Shown: positions 16,908 through 26,426, numbered from the stretch's first letter. The stretch: DNA of 64,000 nt from an uncultured Bacilli bacterium (GCA_934162445.1 CAKPIT010000005.1:27910-91909), one strand, 5' to 3'. Notes: generated from the letters alone by a model not told the origin. Program-made: numbers and translations.

Positions 16908-17873
16908 GTGATAGATAAACAGTTTAAAAACCTTGAAGAACAAATAGAAATATTAAAATATAAAGGTTTAACTATTACAGACGAAAAATATGCTAAAAGA
17001 ATTCTATTAAGAGAAAATTACTTTTTTATCTCCGGCTATCGTTATCCCTTAATGAAAAGCCAAGTTGATAAACGCTTTATTGAAGGTGCTACCTTTGAAG
17101 AGTTATATAGTCTTTTCCTGTTTGATCGCCAAATAAGAAATGCTTTCTTTAAATATCTTTTAGTAATTGAAAATAATTTAAAATCTATATTTTCTTACCA
17201 ACTATCTAAAAAGTATGGTTATAAAGAGAAAAATTATTTAAAAGCCAAAAACTTTACAAGTGATAAAACAAAACAAAAGCAAGTTAATGACTTAATCAAA
17301 AAAATGAAAAGACAAATAAGGGTTAATGGTTCATCTCATGCTGCAACCGCTCATTATATGTATAATTATGGCTATATTCCTCTTTGGATTTTAGTAAAAG
17401 TTTTATCTTTTGGTATCGTTGGTGAATTATTTTCCATTATGAAATATGATGACCAAATTGCTATTTGTAATATTTATCAAATTTCTCTAGATGACTTTAC
17501 AACCTATTTGCCGATATTATCTAATTATCGTAATTTGTGTGCTCATGAAGATATTTTATATGAAAATAAGACACAAAAAGGCATTAAAGGAACTATTTAT
17601 CATGACTTACTAGGAATAAAACAGGATGAATATCAAAATTATACCAAAGGTACTAATGATTTATTTGCCTTGTTAATAATTATGAAAAGAATGTTATCTT
17701 ATGATGAATTTAGAACTTTAATTTATGAACTTGATGATAAAATTAAAAATCTTGACTATAATTTACATACGATTAAAATAGATAAAGTTTTAGCTAAAAT
17801 GGGCTTTCCATTAAATTATGTCGATTTAATAGATATTGAAAGGACTGATGAAAATGAAGAAAGAAACAATTAA
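16908..17873 (+). CDS. Abi_2 family (AbiD/AbiF-like) HEPN protein
   Basis: The 321 residues match Abi_2 (PF07751): N-terminal KQFKNLEEQIEILKYKGL, RENYFFISGYRYPL, FLFDRQIRNAF and a C-terminal RNLCAH motif (R-x4-H) followed by EDILYENK. R-x4-6-H is the HEPN ribonuclease signature, so abortive infection by RNA cleavage is the expected role. Some AbiF relatives work with a structured noncoding RNA; I see none obvious beside this gene. GTG 16908 has AGGTGG eight bases upstream, and a TATAAT lies at 16882-16887. The 3' end overlaps the HtrA gene by 20 bases, an unusual partner. Confidence 0.85.
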   Translation: MIDKQFKNLEEQIEILKYKGLTITDEKYAKRILLRENYFFISGYRYPLMKSQVDKRFIEGATFEELYSLFLFDRQIRNAFFKYLLVIENNLKSIFSYQLSKKYGYKEKNYLKAKNFTSDKTKQKQVNDLIKKMKRQIRVNGSSHAATAHYMYNYGYIPLWILVKVLSFGIVGELFSIMKYDDQIAICNIYQISLDDFTTYLPILSNYRNLCAHEDILYENKTQKGIKGTIYHDLLGIKQDEYQNYTKGTNDLFALLIIMKRMLSYDEFRTLIYELDDKIKNLDYNLHTIKIDKVLAKMGFPLNYVDLIDIERTDENEERNN

Positions 17874-18978
17874 AGAAGCTGTATTAATAGTAATTGCTTT
17901 TTTAGTAGGAGGGGTTTTAACTTATACTGTTATAGGGGGAAATAGTCTTACTACTAAAAGTAATACAACAAGTACAACCGGTACAACTTGTAGTGCTGCT
18001 AATTGTACGAAAGTAGTAGTTGATGAATCGGGAATTAGTAAAGCTGTTTCCAAAGTTTATGATGGTGTGTTATTAATTAGAAACTATCAAAATAATGAAG
18101 TAGCATCTACAGGTACTGGTTTCGTTTATAAAATTGATGGTGATTATGCTTATGCTATTACTAACCAACACGTTGTGGAAGGAGCAAATAAAATAACCTT
18201 AGTAACTTCTACAGATGAAGAAGTAGAAGGAAAAGTTTTAGGTGGCGATTCTTATGTTGATATTGCTATTGTAAAAATGAAAAAAACCTCTAAACTAATC
18301 GCTCTAACCTTAGGAAATAGTAATAATTCTTCTCTTGGTGACTTAGTATTTACTGTTGGAAATCCATTAGGATACGAATATAGAGGCAGTGTAGCTACTG
18401 GTCATTTAGCCGGTAAAGATCGTCTTGTTAGTGTTAGCACTAATAATTCAAGTAGTAGTGACTGGGTCATGAAAGTATTACAAACAGATGCTGCTATTAA
18501 TCCCGGTAATAGTGGTGGACCTTTAATGAATGCTAATGGTGAAGTAATTGGTGTTATTTCCCTAAAACTAGTTAAAACAGAAGTTGAAGGTATGGGCTTT
18601 GCCATTCCAATTGAATATATAAATAGTAAAATTTCCACTCTTGAAAAAGGTAAAAAAATAGAATGGCCATTCCTAGGTGTACAAATGATTAACGTTCAAG
18701 ACGCTAAAAATGCTTATCGTAATAATTACAATATTCCTGATAATGTCAATAGTGGTGTTATCATTGCTAAAGTAATAGATGGGGGAGCAGCAGCTAAAGG
18801 AAACCTAAAAACCGGCGATATCATTACTAAAATTAATGGTGTTAGTGTCAGTGATTCAGCATATTTACGTTATGAATTATATAAATCATCAGTAGGGGAT
18901 AAAATAGAAATCACTTATTTAAGAGATAATAAAGAACATACTACAAAAGTAACTTTAACTAAAAATAATAGTGATTAA
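17854..18978 (+). CDS. HtrA/DegP-type membrane-anchored serine protease with PDZ domain
   Basis: An N-terminal membrane anchor (about 6-26) leads to a Ser/Thr linker, a trypsin-like S1C domain and one C-terminal PDZ domain. The catalytic triad is visible: His in TNQHVVEG, Asp in DSYVDIAIVKM and Ser in NPGNSGGPL. The PDZ region covers FLGVQMINV to the end. Such enzymes degrade misfolded extracytoplasmic proteins. ATG 17854 is chosen because GAAAGGA precedes it by nine bases; the ATG at 17848 is too close. It starts inside the Abi_2 gene, so translation is coupled. About 374 residues is normal. Confidence 0.9.
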   Translation: MKKETIKEAVLIVIAFLVGGVLTYTVIGGNSLTTKSNTTSTTGTTCSAANCTKVVVDESGISKAVSKVYDGVLLIRNYQNNEVASTGTGFVYKIDGDYAYAITNQHVVEGANKITLVTSTDEEVEGKVLGGDSYVDIAIVKMKKTSKLIALTLGNSNNSSLGDLVFTVGNPLGYEYRGSVATGHLAGKDRLVSVSTNNSSSSDWVMKVLQTDAAINPGNSGGPLMNANGEVIGVISLKLVKTEVEGMGFAIPIEYINSKISTLEKGKKIEWPFLGVQMINVQDAKNAYRNNYNIPDNVNSGVIIAKVIDGGAAAKGNLKTGDIITKINGVSVSDSAYLRYELYKSSVGDKIEITYLRDNKEHTTKVTLTKNNSD

Positions 18979-18980
18979 AA

Positions 18981-19005
18981 AAAGAAGAGTAAATCTTCTT
19001 TTTTT
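18981..19005. terminator. Bidirectional terminator
   Basis: AAAGAAGA (18981-18988) pairs with TCTTCTTT (18994-19001), with T residues after it and A residues before it. It lies between the convergent HtrA gene and the NrdD-like gene. Confidence 0.8.
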
Positions 19006-20959
19006 ATGGGATAATTTTTAAACACATAATATTTTTACTAATAGCTTTATTCACTAGATCATCAAGTTCCTTTTTATTCTTAACTTGATAAGTATATAAA
19101 GCTCCCCCTAAACACTTCTTTTGTAAATAACTAATATCTTTCAAACTATCACTAAATAAACTAGAATCCCCATAACTTTCCTTATCGGTAATATTTTTAA
19201 TCTTTCCGTAAATAGCCGTATCCTGTCTTTTAAACTCAGTTCTAATTTTTTCACTAACAATACTAGAAAGCACAAAATTCAAATTATTTTCTTCACTGAT
19301 TGTTTCAATCTTTTTAGCCATATATTTAAGAATATCACGAGCAATATCATTATGTTTTGAAGTATTATCATCAGTGGCATATAAAGCTTCTTTTAATCCA
19401 CAAAATTTAATAGTTAATGTTCCATGTTTATATAATTTTCTAAATCGGTCATTAACTTTAATCTTATCACCATCTGTCCATAAATTATGAGAAAGCAAAT
19501 AAGGAAAACAATCTAAAGATCTTGTACAATCAATTTCAAATCTTTCTAAAAGAGCCTCTTTAGCTGAAGTTATCAATCTATCCAAATCCTGATAAAATCC
19601 TCTAAGATTATTTCTATTTTTTAAAGCAATCCGTGTAATATTAATAGAACAACTAGCAATATTACCTTTACCCGTAGTAGGCTTTTTTAAAGGTGTTGTA
19701 TTATCTTCAATAACTCTCTCTCCATTTTTAAAATAACCAACTTCTTCATCAATATTATTAAGAGAATTATCTAAAAAACTATAATTAAAGTTATGCATCA
19801 TTAAGTTTTTCTCTTTATATTTTTCTAATAACTCCTCATTAAGACTACCTTTATTTTTAACTTTAAAGAAATATGCTAAATTATCTCTATCAACACTCGC
19901 TTCAATTATTTCATTAATAATTAGTTTTCCAACATTATTATCACTACTTCCAAAATTAATACTAATTGGTAAGAAGCCAATTTCTCTAAAGAAACATTTT
20001 AAATTAACTCTAAGTTCTTCTTTAATTTTTTCTTTAGCCATTTCTAATATTAACATAAAGTTATTTTTAAGTTCCAAATAATTGTCAAAGACTTCTGTAT
20101 CATCAATATCTTTAATATTATCTAAGAAAAAATCAAGTTCTTCATCTTTCACAAATACATTCATTTTACTAGTCTTTAAATAAATATTAAAATATTCTCT
20201 TACTATTTCTTTATAATTAGCTAAAACAACCTCTTCTAAATCTTTATCAAAAGAAACAAGGGCACATCCACCATAAATTTCTTTTTTTAATTTAAATAGC
20301 AATTCGGTCATTTTACTAAGGAAAACACTAATTTTTTTATCTTTTGTAAATTCTTTTTTAATTTCTTGATTATTGTTTAAATAATCTTTAAAACTGATCT
20401 CTAAACTATCAATTGATCCCATCGGCATCGCTTCTAAAGAGTCAATATAAATAAGACCATTATCGTGTGCCCGTGAATTTTTATTATCCAGTAAATAAGC
20501 TTTAGCAAATTCAATTGATATTGTCTTTCCAAATCGCTGCAACGTAACATAAGGCTGTTCACTTTTCGTATTATTAATATTATCAAGCCCTAAAAATTCA
20601 ATTGCCTTTAAAAATTTATGTTGCTGTTTAATTACAAATGTCTTTCGTGATTGCATTCTTTTCATCCGATAATTTTTAAAGGCTTCATAAATATCCATAA
20701 ATTTTTCTTCTTTTAACGTTTCTTCAATGATATCTTGAATATTTTCAATGTTAATTGTTTTCCGGTCTTTGTAATTTTTATCTATTTTTTTTAAAACTTT
20801 CTCATAAACCTTATTAACATCTTCGTCACGATAGGGGATATCGGTTGAACTGAATCCTTTTTGGATAGCAAGGGCAATTTTATCTCCTTGAAAAGTAGTT
20901 CGTTGTCCACTTCGCTTTACGACAACTAAAGTGTCAAATAAGTCATTATTTTTTGTCAT
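19004..20959 (-). CDS. NrdD-like protein with ATP-cone but no visible glycyl-radical tail
   Basis: The roughly 650-residue product opens with an ATP-cone (VVVKRSGQRTTFQGDKIALA) and then follows class III ribonucleotide reductase layout, with CSINITRIALKNRNNL, LDCFPYLLSHNLW and GTLTIKFCGLKEAL. It ends at NKAISKNIMCLKIIP, with no Cys4 zinc site and no RxxGYL glycyl-radical motif, both of which are present in the nrdD downstream. It may be an allosteric or regulatory paralogue, an enzyme using a different partner, or a decaying copy. The start at 20959 follows AGGGAG at a short distance; an in-frame ATG at 20971 is the alternative. It is divergent from nrdD across a 0.27-kb gap. Confidence 0.7.
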   Translation of the reverse strand: MTKNNDLFDTLVVVKRSGQRTTFQGDKIALAIQKGFSSTDIPYRDEDVNKVYEKVLKKIDKNYKDRKTINIENIQDIIEETLKEEKFMDIYEAFKNYRMKRMQSRKTFVIKQQHKFLKAIEFLGLDNINNTKSEQPYVTLQRFGKTISIEFAKAYLLDNKNSRAHDNGLIYIDSLEAMPMGSIDSLEISFKDYLNNNQEIKKEFTKDKKISVFLSKMTELLFKLKKEIYGGCALVSFDKDLEEVVLANYKEIVREYFNIYLKTSKMNVFVKDEELDFFLDNIKDIDDTEVFDNYLELKNNFMLILEMAKEKIKEELRVNLKCFFREIGFLPISINFGSSDNNVGKLIINEIIEASVDRDNLAYFFKVKNKGSLNEELLEKYKEKNLMMHNFNYSFLDNSLNNIDEEVGYFKNGERVIEDNTTPLKKPTTGKGNIASCSINITRIALKNRNNLRGFYQDLDRLITSAKEALLERFEIDCTRSLDCFPYLLSHNLWTDGDKIKVNDRFRKLYKHGTLTIKFCGLKEALYATDDNTSKHNDIARDILKYMAKKIETISEENNLNFVLSSIVSEKIRTEFKRQDTAIYGKIKNITDKESYGDSSLFSDSLKDISYLQKKCLGGALYTYQVKNKKELDDLVNKAISKNIMCLKIIP

Positions 20960-20971
20960 TTTCTCCCTCAT

Positions 20972-21240
20972 TTCTCTTTGTCTTAATTATAACTTTAAAA
21001 CGCTTTATTTTCAACAAAAAAGAGAAAAAATACAAAAAAATACCAAAAAAAACAAACAAAAAACAAAAGGCTAAAAAACCACTTATAACGTTATATATCA
21101 ACAAAAATAGTAAAAACTATCAAAAAAATAAAAAATGTTTTTTTAAATGTAAAATTACTAAAAAATAATTAAAAATACTTTTCTTTTTTCTGAAAAATGC
21201 TTATAATCATTTTATCACGATAGAAAAGAGGTAAGAACAA
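20972..21240. other. A-rich intergenic region between divergent nrdD-like and nrdD genes
   Basis: The gap is strongly strand-asymmetric, with long A runs on the + strand. A TATAAT at 21202-21207 and the ribosome binding site AGAGGTAAG serve nrdD. The small open frame at 20953-21168 is low-complexity Lys/Asn and I reject it. I see no clear riboswitch or NrdR box. Confidence 0.5.
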
Positions 21241-23454
21241 ATGACAAAGGAAAAATTAAAAGAAAAACCTAAGGGAAAGGAAAAAGTAGTTAAGGAAAAA
21301 GCAACTAAAAAATCTCATTTTAACAATCCTCATATCAATATCATCAAAAAGAATGGAACAAGACAACCATTTGATGGTGAGAAGATAAGAAGTGCCATTG
21401 AGAAAAGTGCTGAGCGAGTAATGGTTGACTTAACTGATGAAGCAAAAGATGAAGTTGTTAATATTGTAATTGATTTATTAAAAAACCAAACTAGCGATGC
21501 TGAAGTTAGCCAAATTCACAACTGTGTAGAAGCTGCTCTTGAACAAGTTAATCCTCTAGTAGCTAAAAGTTATAGAGAATATCGTAACTACAAGAATGAT
21601 TTCGTTCACATTTTAGATAAAGTATATAAGAAAGCTCAAGCTATTAATTATATTGGTGATAAAGAAAACTCTAACACTGATAGTGCTTTAGTATCCACTC
21701 AAAGAAGTTTAGTATATGGAAACTTAAATAAAGAGTTATATAAAAAATTCTTTTTAACTAAAGCCGAAATTGAAGCTTGTGAAGATGGTTATATTTATAT
21801 TCATGATATGAGTGCCCGTCGCGATACTATGAACTGCTGTTTATGTGATGTTGGTGCTGTTATGAAAGATGGCTTTGAAATGGGTAATCTTTGGTATAAC
21901 GAACCTAAAAGTCTTGATACAGCCTTTGATGTTATGGGTGATGTTATTATCAATACTGCCGCTATGCAATATGGTGGATTTACTGTTCCTGAAGTAGATA
22001 CTATTTTAACTCCTTATGCAAAGAAAACTTATAATAAATTTTATGAAGAATATATGGAAATAACTAATGGTGAAGATCCTAAGAAAGCTGAAGAATATGC
22101 TTGGCAAAAAACAAGAAGAGAATGTGAACAAGGTTATCAAGGAATAGAATATAAACTAAATAGTGTTGGTTCATCTCGTGGTGACTATCCATTTGTAACT
22201 TTCACTTTTGGAATTGAAAAAGATCCATATGGTCAAATGATTTCGGAAATAATTTTAAAAACCCACATGAAAGGACAAGGTAAAGAAGGCTATCGTAAAC
22301 CAACTCTTTTCCCTAAACTAGTATTCTTATATGATAAGAATCTTCATAGTAAAGATAAAGAAATGGCCCATTTATTCGACACAGCCTTAGAATGTAGTAG
22401 CAAAACTATGTATCCTGATTACCTATCTTTAACGGGCGAAGGTTATGTTCCTGAGATGTATAAAAAATATGGAAAAGTAGTAAGTCCAATGGGATGCCGT
22501 GCTTTCTTATCACCATGGTTTGAAAGAGGTGGAATGGAACCTGCTGATGAATCTGATCAACCTGTTTTTATTGGTAGATTCAATATTGGTGCTATTTCTC
22601 TAAACCTACCAATGATTTTGGCTAAAGCCCGTGAAGAACAAAAAGACTTTTATGATGTTTTAGATTATTACCTAGAAATGATTAGAAAAGTTCATATTAG
22701 AACCTATCATTATCTAGCTAAGAAGAAAGCATCAATCAATCCTTTAGCTTACTGTGAAGGCGGTTTCTATGGTGGCCATTTAGCCCCTAATGAAGCTATT
22801 GAACCAATCTTAAAATCATCAACTGCATCCTTTGGTATTACTGCCTTACAAGAATTACAAGAATTATATAATGGTAAAAGTTTAGTAGAAGATGGTGCCT
22901 TTGCCCTTGAAGTTATGAAATATATTAATCAAAAAACGCAAGAATACAAAAAAGAAGATGGCATTTTATATGCTATTTATGGAACCCCTGCTGAAAGCTT
23001 ATGTGGTACGCAAATTGAACAATTTAGAAAAAAATATGGTATTGTTAAAGGTGTATCAGACCGTGAATATGTTTCTAATAGTTTCCACTGTGGTGTTTGG
23101 GAAGATATAACTGGTATTGAAAAACAAGACTTAGAAGGTAGATTCTGGGACCTATTTAGAGGCGGTCGTATTCAATATGTTCGTTACAACTTAAACTACA
23201 ACAGTGAAGCTATGCGGACCTACGTTGAAAGAGCCATGGATAAAGGTTTCTATGAAGGTGTTAATTTATCTTTATCATATTGTAATAACTGCGGTCATGA
23301 AGAGCTTGATATGGATGTTTGTCCTAAATGTGGTAGTAGTGATTTAACTAAAATCGATAGAATGAATGGTTACTTATCATACTCTAGAGTTCATGGTGAT
23401 ACCAGATTAAATAAAGCAAAAATGATTGAAATCTCAGAAAGGAAATCAATGTAA
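21241..23454 (+). CDS. nrdD: Anaerobic (class III) ribonucleoside-triphosphate reductase
   Basis: NrdD reduces NTPs to dNTPs with a glycyl radical, without oxygen. The 737 residues hold a basic N-terminal leader (about 1-30), an ATP-cone (INIIKKNGTRQPFDGEKIRS), and the ten-stranded barrel with MNCCLCDVG and VSPMGCRAFLSPW cysteines. The C-terminal zinc site (CNNCG and CPKCG) is followed by the glycyl-radical motif RMNGYLSYSR. The gene is complete and of normal length. It starts with AGAGGTAAG upstream and is followed one base later by nrdG. The organism is therefore able to make dNTPs anaerobically. Confidence 0.95.
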   Translation: MTKEKLKEKPKGKEKVVKEKATKKSHFNNPHINIIKKNGTRQPFDGEKIRSAIEKSAERVMVDLTDEAKDEVVNIVIDLLKNQTSDAEVSQIHNCVEAALEQVNPLVAKSYREYRNYKNDFVHILDKVYKKAQAINYIGDKENSNTDSALVSTQRSLVYGNLNKELYKKFFLTKAEIEACEDGYIYIHDMSARRDTMNCCLCDVGAVMKDGFEMGNLWYNEPKSLDTAFDVMGDVIINTAAMQYGGFTVPEVDTILTPYAKKTYNKFYEEYMEITNGEDPKKAEEYAWQKTRRECEQGYQGIEYKLNSVGSSRGDYPFVTFTFGIEKDPYGQMISEIILKTHMKGQGKEGYRKPTLFPKLVFLYDKNLHSKDKEMAHLFDTALECSSKTMYPDYLSLTGEGYVPEMYKKYGKVVSPMGCRAFLSPWFERGGMEPADESDQPVFIGRFNIGAISLNLPMILAKAREEQKDFYDVLDYYLEMIRKVHIRTYHYLAKKKASINPLAYCEGGFYGGHLAPNEAIEPILKSSTASFGITALQELQELYNGKSLVEDGAFALEVMKYINQKTQEYKKEDGILYAIYGTPAESLCGTQIEQFRKKYGIVKGVSDREYVSNSFHCGVWEDITGIEKQDLEGRFWDLFRGGRIQYVRYNLNYNSEAMRTYVERAMDKGFYEGVNLSLSYCNNCGHEELDMDVCPKCGSSDLTKIDRMNGYLSYSRVHGDTRLNKAKMIEISERKSM

Positions 23455-23455
23455 A

Positions 23456-24034
23456 ATGAAATATCATAATATAACAAAAGCAGATATGTTAAACGGAGAA
23501 GGCTTACGCGTTGTTCTTTGGGTAAGTGGTTGTTCTCATAAATGTCCCGGTTGTCAAAACGCCCTAACATGGGATCCTAATGATGGTGTTAACTTTGATG
23601 ATAATGCCATTAAAGAAATCTATCATGAATTAGAGCAAGACTGGTGTAGTGGTATAACTTTATCAGGTGGTGATCCCTTATTCTTAGGAAATCGCAAAAT
23701 GATTAGAGATTTAGTTACTAACATTAGAGAATTATATCCTACCAAAACCATCTGGTGTTACACCGGCTACACTTGGGAAGAATTGATTGCCCAAATGGAA
23801 GTTGATAAAAACCTTGCCGATATTTTAACTAATATTGACGTCTTACTAGAAGGTAAGTTTATCCTAAGTCAAAAAGAAGATAAGCTTCACTATGTTGGTA
23901 GTGCTAATCAACGTATTATTGATGTTCCTAAATCATTGAATGAAGAAAGAGTAGTTCTTTATATAGATAACAATAAAATATATGAAGAAGCTTGCCACCA
24001 AAAAGAAATAGCAGCTTGTACTGCAAATAGTTAG
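23456..24034 (+). CDS. nrdG: NrdG, radical SAM activase of NrdD
   Basis: NrdG uses S-adenosylmethionine and a 4Fe-4S cluster to make the glycyl radical on NrdD. The roughly 192-residue protein has the radical SAM triad in SGCSHKCPGCQNA (C-x3-C-x2-C) and the SAM-binding TLSGGDPLF. ATG 23456 is chosen since it sits one base after the nrdD stop with AAAGGAAA upstream; ATG 23426 lies within nrdD. The pair is a normal two-gene unit, followed by dut after nine bases. Confidence 0.95.
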   Translation: MKYHNITKADMLNGEGLRVVLWVSGCSHKCPGCQNALTWDPNDGVNFDDNAIKEIYHELEQDWCSGITLSGGDPLFLGNRKMIRDLVTNIRELYPTKTIWCYTGYTWEELIAQMEVDKNLADILTNIDVLLEGKFILSQKEDKLHYVGSANQRIIDVPKSLNEERVVLYIDNNKIYEEACHQKEIAACTANS

Positions 24035-24043
24035 GAGAAGAAA

Positions 24044-24481
24044 ATGAAAATAAATGTAAAAAAATTAAATGAAAATGCCAAATTACCGATGTATGCTACT
24101 ACAAGAAGTGCTGGTGGTGATTTATATGCTCTTTTAGATGAAAATGTTACAATTAAACAAGGAGAAACAAAAATAATTAAAACAGGTCTTGCCTTTGCTA
24201 TCCCTGAAGGATATATGGGACTTGTCTATGCTAGAAGTGGCCTTTCCGTTAAAGAAGGTCTTGCTCCTGCTAATAAAGTCGGCGTAATTGATGCTGATTA
24301 TCGAGGAGAATTAATGGTTGCATTATATAACCAATCATCAAGTGACAAGATTGTTAAAAATGGTGATCGTATTGCCCAATTTATTATTGCACCATATATT
24401 AAAGCTGATTATGAAATCGTAGAAGACTTAGATGAAACCACAAGAGGTGAAGGTGGCTTCGGCTCTACTGGCACTAATTAA
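24044..24481 (+). CDS. dut: dUTP diphosphatase
   Basis: dUTPase hydrolyses dUTP to dUMP and keeps uracil out of DNA. The 145 residues show all five trimeric dUTPase motifs in order: AGGDLYA, ARSGLSVKEG, GVIDADYRGEL, GDRIAQF and RGEGGFGSTG. The gene starts nine bases after nrdG with AGGAG upstream, so nrdD-nrdG-dut form a dNTP supply unit. Length is standard and a terminator follows. Confidence 0.95.
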   Translation: MKINVKKLNENAKLPMYATTRSAGGDLYALLDENVTIKQGETKIIKTGLAFAIPEGYMGLVYARSGLSVKEGLAPANKVGVIDADYRGELMVALYNQSSSDKIVKNGDRIAQFIIAPYIKADYEIVEDLDETTRGEGGFGSTGTN

Positions 24482-24490
24482 TAACCAAGA

Positions 24491-24516
24491 AAACTTCAAT
24501 TAAGAAGTTTTTTTAT
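24491..24516 (+). terminator. Intrinsic terminator after dut
   Basis: AAACTTC (24491-24497) pairs with GAAGTTT (24504-24510), then a T tract. Confidence 0.8.
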
Positions 24517-24574
24517 TTAAAAATAGTTGATTATCTATAATTAATAAGTATAATAAATCCCTAGGAGGTTTACC

Positions 24575-26152
24575 ATGTACGCAATTTTAATGAATAAAAC
24601 TATTTTATCCAATGACATTATTTTATATAATCCCATTACCCTAATCGAAGGAAGAATTGATAAAAAATATCATCTATTTAATACTAAAGAATCAAGAGAT
24701 TTTTATTCTGCTACTGATTATAACTTTATTTTAAGTGAGTTAACTGAATGCTATGCTTATCCTATTACTAAGGAAGAATTATTAAAAAAATATCCCACTA
24801 AAAGTCTTCAAGAAGCTAAAATTAAATATCAAAATGAAATCTTCTCCAATTTTAATTTTGGCCTTGGATCCTTAGATGATACCTCATTTAATATTTTCAA
24901 GTTACCAGTAGGAGAACTTATGGAACTATTAACCGCCCCAAGTTTATCAACTACTTATTATAATGGCAGTATCACTATTCCTAAAAAACAACTTTATATG
25001 TTAACCCAGTTAAAAAATGAAAAGGCCTTAAAGAAATTTATTGATCAAAATCAAAGACGAATAGCAGCCCTTAAAAAGAGTGAAAGTCAAAAACAGGAAA
25101 CTACTAACCATCCCCAATCTCAAAAGGTTAAACCTGTTAATGTTATCACTAAAGAAAAAGAAATAGTAAATCCCAATATAAGGCGTGATATTGATAGTGA
25201 AGAGTTAGAAGGTTATTTGAAAGACAACATCAAAGGTCAAGATGAACAAATAGAAACCCTAGTAACTGTAATTAGTGATAATTATAAAACGAAGAATCGT
25301 TATCTAATTCAACGGCCTCTTTTACTAGGTCCAAGTGGTAGTGGTAAAACCGAAACTTTAATGCTTTTAGCAGATTATTTAAAAGTTCCCTTTACTAAAT
25401 ATTCAACCCCAACTTTATCGGCAACTGGTTACGTTGGTAAAGATATTGATGATCTTTTACAAGCAGCTTACAAAAATTCAAAAAACAATCTATCCTTATG
25501 TGGTGAATCTTTAGTTTTTCTAGATGAATTTGATAAAATTGCTATGTGTGGTAATGAAGTATCAGATAAAAGTGTTCAAAATTTACTTCTTAATTTTTTA
25601 GATGGAATGGTTTATGAAGTACCACTTTCCACATCAGGCGTTAAAACCGTAAAAATAGATACGACTTTCATGAATATTGTAGTAGGTGGAGCCTTCAGTG
25701 AACTTTTAACCCAAAAAGAAAAAAACATGGGCTTTATCATTGACAAAAAGAAAAATCAACAATTAACCGATAAAGATATAGTATCTTATGGTTTCACTCG
25801 TGAAATAGTAGGAAGATTAAATCCTAAAATTTTATACAATCAATTAACAGATGCTGATTTAGAAACGATTCTTTTAAACTCTAAACTTAGTCCTTTAAAA
25901 CTAAAACAGCAATTCTATCAAGAAGTATATGATACTAATCTTTTATATACCAAAGACTATGTTAAAAGTATAATCACTAAAACACGTGAAGATGAAACCG
26001 GGGCCCGGGCTTTAAAACAAATTGTTTTCTCATCACTTTACGATGTTAGTAGAACTCTTCAACAAAAAAGTAATCGTAATAAATATAAAGAAGTAATTGT
26101 AGATAAACAAACCGTTGATAACCCTAAAGTGTATACGTTAAGAAAAAAATAA
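24575..26152 (+). CDS. ClpX-like AAA+ ATPase with a novel N-terminus
   Basis: The last 330 of 525 residues are a ClpX-type AAA+ module: Walker A GPSGSGKTE, pore loop GYVG in SATGYVGKDIDDLL, Walker B LVFLDEFDK, and a sensor-2 GARALKQI. The N-terminal 190 residues are not the usual four-Cys zinc domain; no CxxC pair occurs, and the region looks like a separate globular domain with a Gln/Lys linker at about 155-190. A canonical ClpX is about 420 residues. It likely unfolds proteins for ClpP or acts alone. AGGAGG six bases before the ATG supports the start. Whether the organism also has a standard clpX is not visible here. Confidence 0.85.
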   Translation: MYAILMNKTILSNDIILYNPITLIEGRIDKKYHLFNTKESRDFYSATDYNFILSELTECYAYPITKEELLKKYPTKSLQEAKIKYQNEIFSNFNFGLGSLDDTSFNIFKLPVGELMELLTAPSLSTTYYNGSITIPKKQLYMLTQLKNEKALKKFIDQNQRRIAALKKSESQKQETTNHPQSQKVKPVNVITKEKEIVNPNIRRDIDSEELEGYLKDNIKGQDEQIETLVTVISDNYKTKNRYLIQRPLLLGPSGSGKTETLMLLADYLKVPFTKYSTPTLSATGYVGKDIDDLLQAAYKNSKNNLSLCGESLVFLDEFDKIAMCGNEVSDKSVQNLLLNFLDGMVYEVPLSTSGVKTVKIDTTFMNIVVGGAFSELLTQKEKNMGFIIDKKKNQQLTDKDIVSYGFTREIVGRLNPKILYNQLTDADLETILLNSKLSPLKLKQQFYQEVYDTNLLYTKDYVKSIITKTREDETGARALKQIVFSSLYDVSRTLQQKSNRNKYKEVIVDKQTVDNPKVYTLRKK

Positions 26153-26158
26153 AAATTA

Positions 26159-26187
26159 TTGTATCAAATATTAATTTGTGTTATATT
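26159..26187 (+). promoter_or_regulatory. Promoter of the ileS T-box transcript
   Basis: TTGTAT (26159-26164) and TATATT (26182-26187) with a 17-base spacer, just before the T-box leader. Confidence 0.55.
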
Positions 26188-26194
26188 AGTAACT

Positions 26195-26408
26195 GAAAGC
26201 AAGTGCGAAAGACGGAAATAAGGGCATTTACTAGAGACTTAGTGGGTGGTGGAAACTAAGAAATAAACTTATTTTAGATCACTTTCAAGTGTACTTTATG
26301 GATAAGATAAAGTCGGTTAAAGCCGTTATATTAAACAAGGTAGAAATCTACGAATTAAGGTGGTACCGTGTTGTCTTAACAACGCCCTTAAATTGTAGAT
26401 TTTTTTAA
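26195..26408 (+). promoter_or_regulatory. T-box riboswitch, specifier ATC (tRNA-Ile)
   Basis: The leader shows the T-box AAGGTGGTACCGTG (26357-26370) and a Stem I apical ggtggtgg. The specifier ATC (26278-26280) stands before ACTT, an Ile codon. A long terminator stem pairs AAATCTACGAATTAAGG with CCTTAAATTGTAGATTT before a T tract, competing with the antiterminator. Uncharged tRNA-Ile would induce ileS. Confidence 0.9.
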
Positions 26409-26426
26409 TTATAAGGAGGAATTAAA

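Noticed and set aside
20953..21168. Small open frame of 71 residues
   Set aside because: Low-complexity Lys/Asn translation of an A-rich intergenic region with no ribosome binding site.
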